This document shows positions 1 through 7,400 of a stretch of DNA of 9,061 nt, one piece after another; position 1 is the first letter of the stretch; each line of letters begins with the position of its first letter. Location of the stretch: positions 43,671 to 52,731 of the forward strand of contig DHYQ01000034.1 in the NCBI GenBank assembly GCA_002414205.1, read 5' to 3'. The translations under genes and the position numbers were made by a program. The notes under the pieces were generated by a model. The model was not told where the DNA came from. It worked only from the letters and a program-made list of their open reading frames with translations, and did not search any database. This stretch comes from Gallionellaceae bacterium UBA5126. Lineage in GTDB: Bacteria; Pseudomonadota; Gammaproteobacteria; Burkholderiales; Gallionellaceae.

Positions 1-495
1 CACGATGTCGATGATGCGCCCGGTGATGTTTTCCTCAGCGCGGATGTCGCGCTCCAGCTTCAGCGGCTCGGTGGGGAACAGCGGCGTGAGGTTTTCAAAC
101 AGGATTTTGTTCTTGGTGTTTTCCGGCGGCTCGCCGTTCACCTTATCCACCTTTACCAGGGCAACATAACGTTCGCCATCCTTGGGGGTGCGAATTTCGC
201 CTTCCACCGAATCGCCGGTGTGCAGATTGAAGCGGCGGATTTGACTAGGGCTGACGTAAATGTCATCCGGCCCGGCCAAGTAAGAAGTATCGGGCGAGCG
301 CAGGAAACCAAAGCCGTCGGGCAGGATTTCCAGCGTACCATCGCCGTAAATGCTTTCGCCGCGCTTGGCCTGGCTTTTCAGCAGGGCATAGATCAAGTCT
401 TGCTTGCGCATGCGGTTGGCGTTTTCAATCTGGTTGGAGGCGGCCATTGCGACCAGCTCGGTGACGTGTTTCGTCTTGATATCGGATAAGTGCAT
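1..495 (-). CDS. rho: Transcription termination factor Rho, N-terminal part (truncated by window edge)
   Basis: Rho is the hexameric RNA helicase that ends transcription at C-rich unstructured RNA. The visible 165 residues start [15 protein letters not shown] and cover the Rho_N helical domain (about residues 5-47, with [17 protein letters not shown]) and the cold-shock-like primary RNA-binding domain. The RNP-1-type motif DGFGFLRS lies at residues 60-67, followed by [19 protein letters not shown] at 72-90, which is nearly identical to E. coli Rho at the same numbering. [12 protein letters not shown] (129-139) leads into the connector. The ATPase domain (Walker A/B, Q- and R-loops) and stop codon lie beyond base 1; about 250 residues are expected to be missing. 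The ATG at 493-495 is fixed by homology, although no good Shine-Dalgarno precedes it. It is transcribed behind trxA on the same strand, the usual gammaproteobacterial order. Identification is very secure. Confidence 0.97.
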   Translation of the reverse strand, partial: MHLSDIKTKHVTELVAMAASNQIENANRMRKQDLIYALLKSQAKRGESIYGDGTLEILPDGFGFLRSPDTSYLAGPDDIYVSPSQIRRFNLHTGDSVEGEIRTPKDGERYVALVKVDKVNGEPPENTKNKILFENLTPLFPTEPLKLERDIRAEENITGRIIDIV

Positions 496-591
496 AGTGA
501 TGCGGCTAGGCGGGAGGGGAAGGAGATTGTTGCCTTTCCCGTACCGGGTGGCTGCGGCCAACGGCGCGGGAAGGCAGAAAAACGTGACGAA
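496..591 (-). promoter_or_regulatory. trxA-rho intergenic leader with C-rich tract (possible Rho-sensitive leader)
   Basis: The 96 bp between the trxA stop and the rho start hold no gene. Read as minus-strand RNA, the part just before rho (about 529 down to 506) is a pyrimidine tract rich in C with only two G residues, the base composition typical of Rho-utilisation (rut) sites. Further upstream, 533-541 and 567-574 can pair as CCTTTCCCG/CGGGAAGG with one bulged base, enclosing a GC-rich loop, and there is no T-tract to make this an intrinsic terminator. E. coli rho is autoregulated by Rho-dependent termination in its leader, so an equivalent role here is plausible, but this is inference from composition and position only. 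Confidence 0.35.
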
Positions 592-918
592 TTAAATGTG
601 GCTGTCGATAAAGGCGCTCAATTGCGACTTGGACAAGGCACCCACCTTAGTGGCTGCGACGTCGCCGTTCTTGAACAGCATCAGGGTAGGAATGCCACGA
701 ATGCCATAACGGGCGGGGGTCTTGACGTTTTCGTCCACATTGACCTTGGCTACTTTCAGGCGCCCGGCGTATTCACGGGAAATTTCATCGAGCACCGGGG
801 CGATGGAACGGCAAGGGCCGCACCATTCAGCCCAGTAGTCCACCAGCACAGGCACAGCAGATTGCAGCACCTCGGCTTCAAAGGTCGCATCGGTAACGTA
901 ATGGATATGTTCGCTCAT
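592..918 (-). CDS. trxA: Thioredoxin 1 (TrxA)
   Basis: This is a 108-residue cytoplasmic thioredoxin that reduces protein disulfides and is itself recharged by NADPH-thioredoxin reductase. The active site WCGPC is at residues 32-36, with [10 protein letters not shown] giving the buried Asp27 (equivalent to Asp26 in E. coli) used in proton transfer. The cis-proline loop IPT is at 76-78, and [22 protein letters not shown] fits the canonical fold. The length matches the family (about 105-110). The ATG at 916-918 is preceded by GAGAG (bases 925-929) six bases upstream, a good ribosome-binding site. The gene lies just upstream of rho on the same strand, as in E. coli, and is divergent from the mechanosensitive channel gene. 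The lack of any fused domain, signal peptide or extra cysteine makes this the ordinary housekeeping thioredoxin. Confidence 0.97.
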   Translation of the reverse strand: MSEHIHYVTDATFEAEVLQSAVPVLVDYWAEWCGPCRSIAPVLDEISREYAGRLKVAKVNVDENVKTPARYGIRGIPTLMLFKNGDVAATKVGALSKSQLSAFIDSHI

Positions 919-1006
919 GGGAGACTCTCACTTATGAATAACAAGGGAAGGGGGGGAAGCAGCAGAAGTGCTTTGGAATGGGTGCGCATCCTAACGAAAA
1001 ACAACG

Positions 1007-1020
1007 CCCCTGTGAAGGGG
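1007..1020. other. Small perfect hairpin in the trxA/mscS divergent gap
   Basis: CCCCT (1007-1011) and AGGGG (1016-1020) form a perfect 5-bp stem with a GTGA loop. It lies in the 135-bp gap between two divergent genes and would sit at the 5' end of a trxA transcript if the promoter proposed near 1029-1055 is right. No T-tract follows on either strand, so it is not a terminator. It could be an mRNA-stabilising leader hairpin or chance. Confidence 0.3.
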
Positions 1021-1028
1021 GAAGTGCA

Positions 1029-1055
1029 ATTATGTCTGGACATCCGGGACGTCAT
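1029..1055 (-). promoter_or_regulatory. Possible sigma70-type promoter for trxA-rho
   Basis: On the minus strand CATAAT (1029-1034) matches the -10 consensus at 5 of 6 positions. ATGACG (1050-1055) resembles TTGACA at 4 of 6, but the spacer is only 15 bp, shorter than ideal. Transcription would begin near 1022 and leave a leader of roughly 100 bases before trxA. This is a weak call based on motif matching only. Confidence 0.25.
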
Positions 1056-1929
1056 GTTTAAAATCGCGCGTTTTTTCCACAAAGGCACCCGCATGTCCTC
1101 AAACGCTTTTTTGCACGCTTTTAACTTGTCGGACGAAGTGCTACGCGTCCTGCTGATTTTTCTGTTTGCCTGGCTGTTAATCCGCTCCAGCCGCCGACTG
1201 ATTGGCATGTTGACGAATTTTCTGAACAGCCGCGCCAAAACCGCCGAAGAAAATCGCCGTATTGATACCTTATCACGTGTGTTTCGCTACATCGCCACGG
1301 TGGTGATTACGCTGGTCGCCGGCATGCTGGCCTTAAGTCAATTCGGCATCTCCATCGCCCCTATCCTCGGTGCGGCAGGCGTGGTTGGTATCGCTGTGGG
1401 TTTTGGTGCACAAAGTTTGGTTAAGGACTACTTCACCGGCTTTTTCTTGTTGCTGGAAAATCAAATCCGCAAGGGCGATCTGGTCGAAGTGTGTGGCAAA
1501 CAAGGACTGGTGGAAGACATCACCCTGCGCTATGTGCGCCTGCGCGACTACGACGGTCATGTGCACTACATTCCCAACGGCCAAATCAGTTTGGTCACCA
1601 ACCAGTCCTGCGACTTTGCGTTTGCCCTGATTGAGGTTGGTGTCAGCTATCAGGCCAATCTGGATCAGGTTTTCGCTGTACTGCACGAAGTTGGTCGCAA
1701 CATGCAGGCGGAAGAACCGATTAGCCGTAGCCTGCTGGAGCCTCTGGAAGTCCAGGGGGTGCAGGCATTTGCCGATTCCTCCATCACCATCCGCTGTCGC
1801 TTCAAAACAGTTGCCTTGGAACAAGGCCCGGTACGCCGCCTATTTCTGAAACGTGTCAAAGAAGCCTTCGACCAGCATGGCATCGAAATTCCCTACCCGC
1901 ATCTCACGCTGCAACGCTGGGGCGATTAA
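1054..1929 (+). CDS. MscS-family small-conductance mechanosensitive channel
   Basis: The product is an inner-membrane channel that opens under membrane tension and lets solutes escape after hypo-osmotic shock; MscS channels are heptamers. The 291 residues show three hydrophobic segments: about 30-43 (VLRVLLIFLFAWLLI), 76-96, and the pore helix 100-134 with the Gly/Ala-rich GAAGVVGIAVGFGAQSLV, then KDYFTGFFLLLENQIRKGD. The beta domain follows (VEDITLRYVRLRDYDGHV, then HYIPNGQI at 171-178, the family's IPNG signature), and a C-terminal alpha/beta domain ends in IPYPHLTL. The size fits the minimal three-helix MscS class. The start is uncertain: ATG 1054 has GGGA four bases upstream, while ATG 1093 (giving 278 residues, MSSNAF) has AAAGG with a better seven-base spacing. 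Reading can extend further upstream in frame, but only over antisense trxA. It stops one base from the convergent pbpC stop. Confidence 0.9.
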   Translation: MFKIARFFHKGTRMSSNAFLHAFNLSDEVLRVLLIFLFAWLLIRSSRRLIGMLTNFLNSRAKTAEENRRIDTLSRVFRYIATVVITLVAGMLALSQFGISIAPILGAAGVVGIAVGFGAQSLVKDYFTGFFLLLENQIRKGDLVEVCGKQGLVEDITLRYVRLRDYDGHVHYIPNGQISLVTNQSCDFAFALIEVGVSYQANLDQVFAVLHEVGRNMQAEEPISRSLLEPLEVQGVQAFADSSITIRCRFKTVALEQGPVRRLFLKRVKEAFDQHGIEIPYPHLTLQRWGD

Positions 1930-1930
1930 G

Positions 1931-4093
1931 TCAAGGCGCGCCGCTGCGCATGGCGGCCCCGCGCACTTCAAACTGCACGCTGTCTACCATACGACCACGC
2001 TCATCCAGTAAACGCAATTGATGCTGCCCCGGCAACGGAAACCAGGCGGCCAGATATGCCGCCGACTGAGGGGGCTGACCATCCAGTACCCAGCGCCACC
2101 TCTCCCCCACTGCCACGGTGGTACGAAATACCACACGCTGCTGGGCGGGGGGTATCTCTGGATCCAGTGCCACAATCATGCCGGGGGTGGGGTAAGCAAT
2201 ACGCGCCAGAGATCCTCCTTGCGCGTTGTCATCCCGTGCACTACGTGCCTGAATGACCTCTTGGGCGGTGCCACTCATAAACAATTCACGTCGGGGCGGT
2301 TCAATGGGGGGCTCGAAACGGATTTGTCGCACTTCCAATCGTGCGGGCAACGGCGGTGGTTCACTGCGCCCCAGCAAGCCTGTCCTCCCCCGGTGCAAGT
2401 AATCCATCAGACTGGCCCACAGCGGCGCGGCCCCGCTAATCCCGGACACATCGTGCATGGGCTCGCCGCTGGCATTGCCCACCCACACGCCCACGGTGTA
2501 GCGGCGGGAAAAGCCGATACACCAGTTATCACGCATGTCTTTGCTGGTGCCGGTTTTCACCGCCGACCAGTAGCGCGTGGATAACACCGAATCAAAGCCG
2601 TAGGTGTGATGGCGGGCGCTGCGATCCGCCAGGATGTCGGCCAGAATCGCCGTCACTTGCGCCGGATAAACCGGGCGATCGGGCGCTTTGCCCGGCGTGT
2701 CCGGCAACCAGGTGAGGTCACGCCATTCGCCCTGATTGGCCAACGCACGGTAAGCATTGGTCAAATCCAGTAGCCGCACTTCCGCCGCACCCAGCGCCAG
2801 GCTGTAGCCGTAGTAGTCGCCCGGCTCGGTCAGGGTCATAAAGCCCAGCCGGGCCAAGCGAAGCTGAAAGGCGTCCGGGGTGACGCGCAGCAAGGTGCGC
2901 ACCGCCGGGACATTCAGCGAGCTACCCAGCGCCATGCGCAGGCTGACCGGGCCGACGAAATGCTTGTCGTAGTTTTGCGGCACGTACAGGCCGTTTTGCG
3001 TGGGAATATGCACCGGGCTGTCGTCCAGAATCGACGCGGCGGTGAGGGCGCGTTGCTCCAGGGCGATGCCGTACAGGAAAGGTTTCAAGGTAGAACCCGC
3101 CTGGCGGTGCGCCAGCACCATATCGACGTCCGGCGACTGCGATAACTGACCACTGGAGCCGACCCAGGCCAGCACCTCGCCCGTGGCATTGTCCAGCACC
3201 AGCACCGCGCCATCCTGGGCGTTGCGCCGCTCCAGTGGCAACAAAGTGGCGCGCAACTGCTGGTTGGCAAAATGCTGCAAGCCCGCATCCAGGGTGCTGC
3301 GTAGCTGCTGCCCCGGCTGCACCAGCAGCTTGCGCGCCAGATGCGGCGCGGCGTTTTCACCTTCCAGCCGATACGGTGGAGCCAGTTTCAGCGCGGCGAA
3401 TCCGGCCAAGTCATCACATTGCTCGCCCGCTTTAAGCTGCTTCAACAAGCCGCAAGCGCGCTCCACCGCCAGCGGAATGCTGACATTGGGCGCACGGATC
3501 AGCACCGCCGCCAGCGCCGCCTCGCGCACATCCAGCGCCGCCGGGGATTTGCCGAACAAGCCCTGACTCATGGCTGCCACGCCCTGCAACTCGCCGCGAA
3601 AACTGACCAGATTCAGATAGGCCTCCAGAATCTCGTCCTTTTGCCAGCGCGCATCCAGCCACAGCGCGGCACTGCCCTGCCCCACTTTTTCCAGCACATT
3701 GCGCCGCCCGGCACGCTGCGGCGCGTCCAGCTCGTCCAACAGCCCCACCAACTGCATGCTCAAAGTGCTGGCACCGCGCGTGCGGTTGTTCCACACATTG
3801 CGCCAACTGGCCGCCAGCACCGCGCCCCAATCCACCCCGGCGTGCTGGTAAAACTGCTTGTCCTCGGAATAAATCAGGGCGCGCAACAGCGCCGGGGAAA
3901 TGTCCTCCAGCCGCGTCCAAGCCAAACGGCGCACCCTGGCATCCACGCGCTGCTGCTGCAACACCGTGCCATCGCGCGCCAGCAACCAGGCTTCCGACGG
4001 ACGATACTGCGCCTGCACCTCGGCAAAACTCAGTTGCGCCAGCGCTGCCGTACTCCACAACCAGCCTGCCAGCAGCCATCCTAGTTTGTTCAT
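1931..4093 (-). CDS. pbpC: Penicillin-binding protein 1C (bifunctional glycosyltransferase/transpeptidase)
   Basis: This class A penicillin-binding protein polymerises lipid II into glycan strands and carries a transpeptidase domain, acting on the periplasmic face of the inner membrane. It has 720 residues. Residues 1-20 are a short hydrophobic N-terminus ending AALAQ, an anchor or signal peptide. The GT51 domain (about 55-230) has SEDKQFYQHAGVD with the catalytic Glu77, RGASTLSMQLVGLLD (106-120), KDEILEAYLNL (152-162) and the RAPN region (200-203). The transpeptidase domain (about 290-565) has STLK with nucleophile Ser334, SLN at 392-394 and KTGTS at 513-517. A C-terminal beta domain of about 90 residues (from about 632, YPTPGMIVALDPEIPP) matches the PBP1C-specific BiPBP_C region. 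All catalytic motifs are intact. The ATG at 4091-4093 has AGGG six bases upstream. The alpha-2-macroglobulin gene often paired with pbpC is not adjacent on either side in this window. Confidence 0.96.
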   Translation of the reverse strand: MNKLGWLLAGWLWSTAALAQLSFAEVQAQYRPSEAWLLARDGTVLQQQRVDARVRRLAWTRLEDISPALLRALIYSEDKQFYQHAGVDWGAVLAASWRNVWNNRTRGASTLSMQLVGLLDELDAPQRAGRRNVLEKVGQGSAALWLDARWQKDEILEAYLNLVSFRGELQGVAAMSQGLFGKSPAALDVREAALAAVLIRAPNVSIPLAVERACGLLKQLKAGEQCDDLAGFAALKLAPPYRLEGENAAPHLARKLLVQPGQQLRSTLDAGLQHFANQQLRATLLPLERRNAQDGAVLVLDNATGEVLAWVGSSGQLSQSPDVDMVLAHRQAGSTLKPFLYGIALEQRALTAASILDDSPVHIPTQNGLYVPQNYDKHFVGPVSLRMALGSSLNVPAVRTLLRVTPDAFQLRLARLGFMTLTEPGDYYGYSLALGAAEVRLLDLTNAYRALANQGEWRDLTWLPDTPGKAPDRPVYPAQVTAILADILADRSARHHTYGFDSVLSTRYWSAVKTGTSKDMRDNWCIGFSRRYTVGVWVGNASGEPMHDVSGISGAAPLWASLMDYLHRGRTGLLGRSEPPPLPARLEVRQIRFEPPIEPPRRELFMSGTAQEVIQARSARDDNAQGGSLARIAYPTPGMIVALDPEIPPAQQRVVFRTTVAVGERWRWVLDGQPPQSAAYLAAWFPLPGQHQLRLLDERGRMVDSVQFEVRGAAMRSGAP

Positions 4094-4133
4094 GTCGCGC
4101 CCTGTACAGAAAAAAGTGTGCCGATTTTACGGC
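4094..4133 (-). promoter_or_regulatory. Candidate pbpC promoter region and ribosome-binding site
   Basis: Only 40 bases lie between the T-tract of the upstream terminator and the pbpC start. On the minus strand TAAAAT (4124-4129) is a 5-of-6 match to a -10 box, about 30 bases before the ATG, so a leader of some 24 bases would result. It sits inside the inverted repeat TGCCG-TAAAAT-CGGCA (4119-4134). No good -35 is found at 15-18 bp spacing; that position falls inside the terminator hairpin. AGGG near 4100-4103 serves as a weak Shine-Dalgarno. The promoter is inferred, mainly from the need for one after a strong terminator. Confidence 0.3.
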
Positions 4134-4167
4134 AAAAAAAAAGGGCGAACCGGAAGTTCGCCCTTTT
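4134..4167 (-). terminator. Rho-independent terminator of the giant repeat-protein gene
   Basis: Read on the minus strand, AAAAGGGCGAAC (4156-4167) pairs perfectly with GTTCGCCCTTTT (4139-4150) in a 12-bp stem with the five-base loop TTCCG, and the strand continues into an uninterrupted run of nine T residues (4134-4142, partly used in the stem). It begins 13 bases after the TAA of the giant gene. In the plus direction the same hairpin is followed by only four T and no gene ends there, so it is a minus-strand terminator. Confidence 0.93.
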
Positions 4168-4180
4168 CACCGCGTCACGC

Positions 4181-4483
4181 TTACGGCTGCACTTGCACGG
4201 TAAAGCTGACCGTGCCGCTGCTGCCGGGGGCCAAGGTGCCGGTGAAGGTGTACACAATCGCCCCAGCCGCACCGACGGCAGGGTTGGTGATGTTGCAGGC
4301 ACTGAAGTTCAGCGGCAAGGTGCCGCAACTAGCACTTTGGAACAGCGTGTAGGCCGGGGTATGGTCGTTGATGACCACGTTGGACAACAAGCCGCTACTG
4401 TTGTTGGTATAGACCACGGAATACACCACGTTGCTGCCGGGCAAGGCGGTCGGCACGTTGACGCTCTTGACCAAGGTCAGCCC
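4181..4483 (-). other. C-terminal DUF11-type unit of the giant protein
   Basis: The last 100 residues start GLTLVKSVNVPTALPGSNVV and continue YSVVYTNNSSGLLSNVVIND and LAPGSSGTVSFTVQVQP, a typical DUF11 ('conserved repeat') profile: VxKS...PGxxVxYxxxxTNxxSxxxxNVxIxD. It is the sole clear DUF11 copy in view and ends exactly at the stop codon, so no sorting or anchoring peptide follows it. Two cysteines (SASCGTL, FSACNIT) are within the unit. Confidence 0.75.
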
Positions 4484-7400
4484 GGCGGAGGTGCCGGATT
4501 GGCCCACGGTGGTCAAGTCATGCCGCACGTAGCTGAAGCTCACCGCTGTACCGGAGAAGTTGCTGCTGACGCTGGCGGTGATGGTCAGGGCATTTTGTGC
4601 ATTGACGGGTGCCGCTGCCGGGACAAATTCCTTCACCAGCAAGCAGATGGTCTGCCCAGCCGTGACCGCAATGCCGGTCGCTACCGGCACTTCACCGGCG
4701 TCGATTTGGGCATTGCAGTTGGCGTCTTCGTACAGGATTTCGCTCCAGCCACCGGTGGCGGGCGTGGCTTGGGCGGCCAGGCTGAACGTCACGCTGCCGC
4801 TGGTGCCCGCGACAAAACGGTGCGGGTAATACACCACGGTGCCGGGCATGGCGGCTTGCACGCCGTCCGTCAGGAACTGGTTGTCCGGCACGTCGCCAAA
4901 ATTCAGCCCGTTGTAGCTGGTGCCGGCCACCAGGGTAAAGCTGATGGTGTCAGCCACGCGGTTGTAGGTGCCGCCGGAGGTGCCAACACTGCCGCCGCTG
5001 CTGAACATCCCGGCGGGGTTGGTTTCGGTAATGACGATGGCACCGCTGGCGCTGTTGGGCAAGGTAAAGCTGTAGTTGCCCGCGCCGTCGGTGGTGGTGC
5101 TGCAAATACCACCGGCACAAGCCGCGTTACTGGCCGTCACCGTCACCCCGGCGATGCCAACTTCCGCACCATTTTGCAGGCCGTCATTGGCCGTGCCGCC
5201 ACCCGTGCCCGTGTCCTTGAACACCGTGCCGTTGATCGTCATGGCCTTGGCGCTGTTGGTCAGGGTACAGGTAATGTTGGTGTCGCCCGCGCCTATGGTC
5301 AGCACATTGCCGCTCAAACCAGCCGTGCCGAGACACGACCAACTGGCGTTGTAATCCGCTGCGGTGCCAGTGGTGAAGGTTTCGCCCAGGGTAAGCACCG
5401 TGCCGGTCAGAATGTTGTCCACCACGCCGGTGTCGGTCTTGTTGGCTGCGGCAGCCGTCGAAGCCAAGGTGGTCAGGCCGGTGCCGGTCACATTGACGGC
5501 ATCCCCGGCCTTGGCATTCACCCAGGCTTTTTGCAGCGTGACTTTGGCCATGGATTTCCCCGCATTGCTGATGGTACAGACAATGGCCGTATCAGTCGGG
5601 CCAAGGGTCAATACATTGCCACTCAAGCCGGTCGTACCGGTACAAGACCAAGTGCTGATGTAATTACTGGCCAAGCCCGTGACATAACTTTCGGCCAGTG
5701 TCACCACCGTGCCTGTCGGCGAGGTATCGGTCGCGCCGATGTCCAGTTGGCTGGTGCTGGCGGCGGTGGAATTCAGCGTGGTCAAACCGGTGCCGGTAAT
5801 TGTCACCGCATCGCCCACGACGGCATTGCTCCAGGATTTGCGCAGCACCACCGTCGCTGATACCGAACGGCGGGTTTCGGTAAAGGTACAGGTGATGTCC
5901 TGCTGGTTTTTGCTGACGCCCGCTGCGGTGGCTGGGGGCGTAATCGTCACACTGGTGCCGGTACCGCTGGCCAGTTGCACCCCGTCAGCATTGGCACAGC
6001 GATAGGTGGTGACGTAGTTGGCGATATTGGTGGTGCCCTGCCCGGTGGCCGTCAAGGTATAGGCCGTGCCGCCATTAGCCATAAAGGCGCTAACAGCCGT
6101 CGGGGTCGCGTCATGACCCACCCCGGTACGCGTCGAAGTACCGGAAGGTGCGGCGGGCGTCATGGTCAGCACAAAACGCCCGGTGTCGCTGGTGGGCGAT
6201 AGCTGGTTGGCCGCCCGCAACGCAGCGTACACCGGCAAGGTATCCGTCCCCGGCTGGCCATTGGTGGCCGTCCCGGAGGTCGTCAAGGCCCCGGCAGGAA
6301 TGGTGTTGGTATAGCTGCCCAAGGTATTGGTGGTCAAGTCCACGTCGATGCGGCAACTGGATTGCGGGTTAAGCTGCCCACCGGTCAGACGCACCGAAGT
6401 TGACGTGGTGCTAACCGTACCACCACAGGTGTTACTGATGTTAGGCACGGCAGCCACGTTCAGGCCGCTCTGGGTGTTGTTCAAAGTCAAATCATCCAGA
6501 AAGCCCAACCCGGCCACGGTCGTATTGGCATCCGTGTTGGTAATCACCAGCGTCAAGCGTACCGGTTGATTGACGGTCGCCGGATTAGGGCTGAAGGATT
6601 TGCTGACACTCAAGCCCGGCAAGTTGGACAGCGAGGCGCTGGCGGCTTGCGGGATACTGCCACCGTTGGCGCTGGTCACCCCGCCAATCGGGATCGTGTT
6701 GGTGACATTGCCGTTGACATTGGAGGTAACGTTCACGGTCACATCACAAGAGCCATTGGCAGGCACACTGCCACCACTAAACGACCAACTCCCGGCACCG
6801 ACGGTCACACCACTGAAGGTTCCACCGCTACAGGTTGTCGCTGGATTGGGCGGCGCACCGATACTCATCCCGGCAGGCATGTTGTCGGTAAAGGCCAAGC
6901 CCGTCTGCACATAGGTCGCCGGATTGGTAATGGTCACTTTGAGGCGACTGACACTACCGCCGCTGACCAAGGTAGGACTAAAGCTCTTCACCGCCGCCAG
7001 CGACGGTGCGCTGAAGGTGATGGTATCCGTCGTGCTGTTGATATTGCTGCGCCCTTCCGTCGAGGTCAGCACCCCGGCGGCAATGGTATTGGTCGCCGAA
7101 CCACTGTTATAGGCACCGTTGGGAGTGACGCTCACGGTGATGGTACAGACCCCATCCACCCCGCCCATTTTCGGCGGCACGATACCGCCCGTCAGGGTGA
7201 TGGCCCGTGTACCGGGCGTCGCGGTCATTTTGGTCGGATCGGGGTTGCCGTCCACGGTACAGTTGGTGCTGACATTGGCCGGATTGGCAATGACCAGATT
7301 GTTCGGCGCAGCCGCATTGGGCAAATTATCGGTCAGACTCACGCCGGTCAAAGCCGTGGCTTCCGGGTTGGTCAAGGTAATGGTCAATACCGACACCCCG

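Noticed and set aside
533..574. Intrinsic terminator between trxA and rho
   Set aside because: A bulged stem can form, but no T-tract follows it on the minus strand, so it does not qualify.
490..1053. Upstream in-frame extension of the MscS gene (to a 479-residue protein)
   Set aside because: The added residues are encoded over antisense trxA and the intergenic gap, have no MscS similarity and no ribosome-binding site at the far start.
915..1238. 107-codon minus-strand frame just upstream of trxA
   Set aside because: It overlaps the first transmembrane region of the MscS gene in antisense, has no recognisable features, and overlaps the trxA start.
3341..4084. 247-codon plus-strand frame antisense to pbpC
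   Set aside because: Gln/Arg/His-rich translation without motifs, directly opposite the intact GT51 domain of pbpC.
4118..5860. 580-codon open frame on the plus strand, antisense to the giant gene
   Set aside because: Its translation is low-complexity Gly/Ala/His/Arg-rich with no recognisable domain, while the minus frame shows clear repeats and a terminator. It is a GC-driven shadow.
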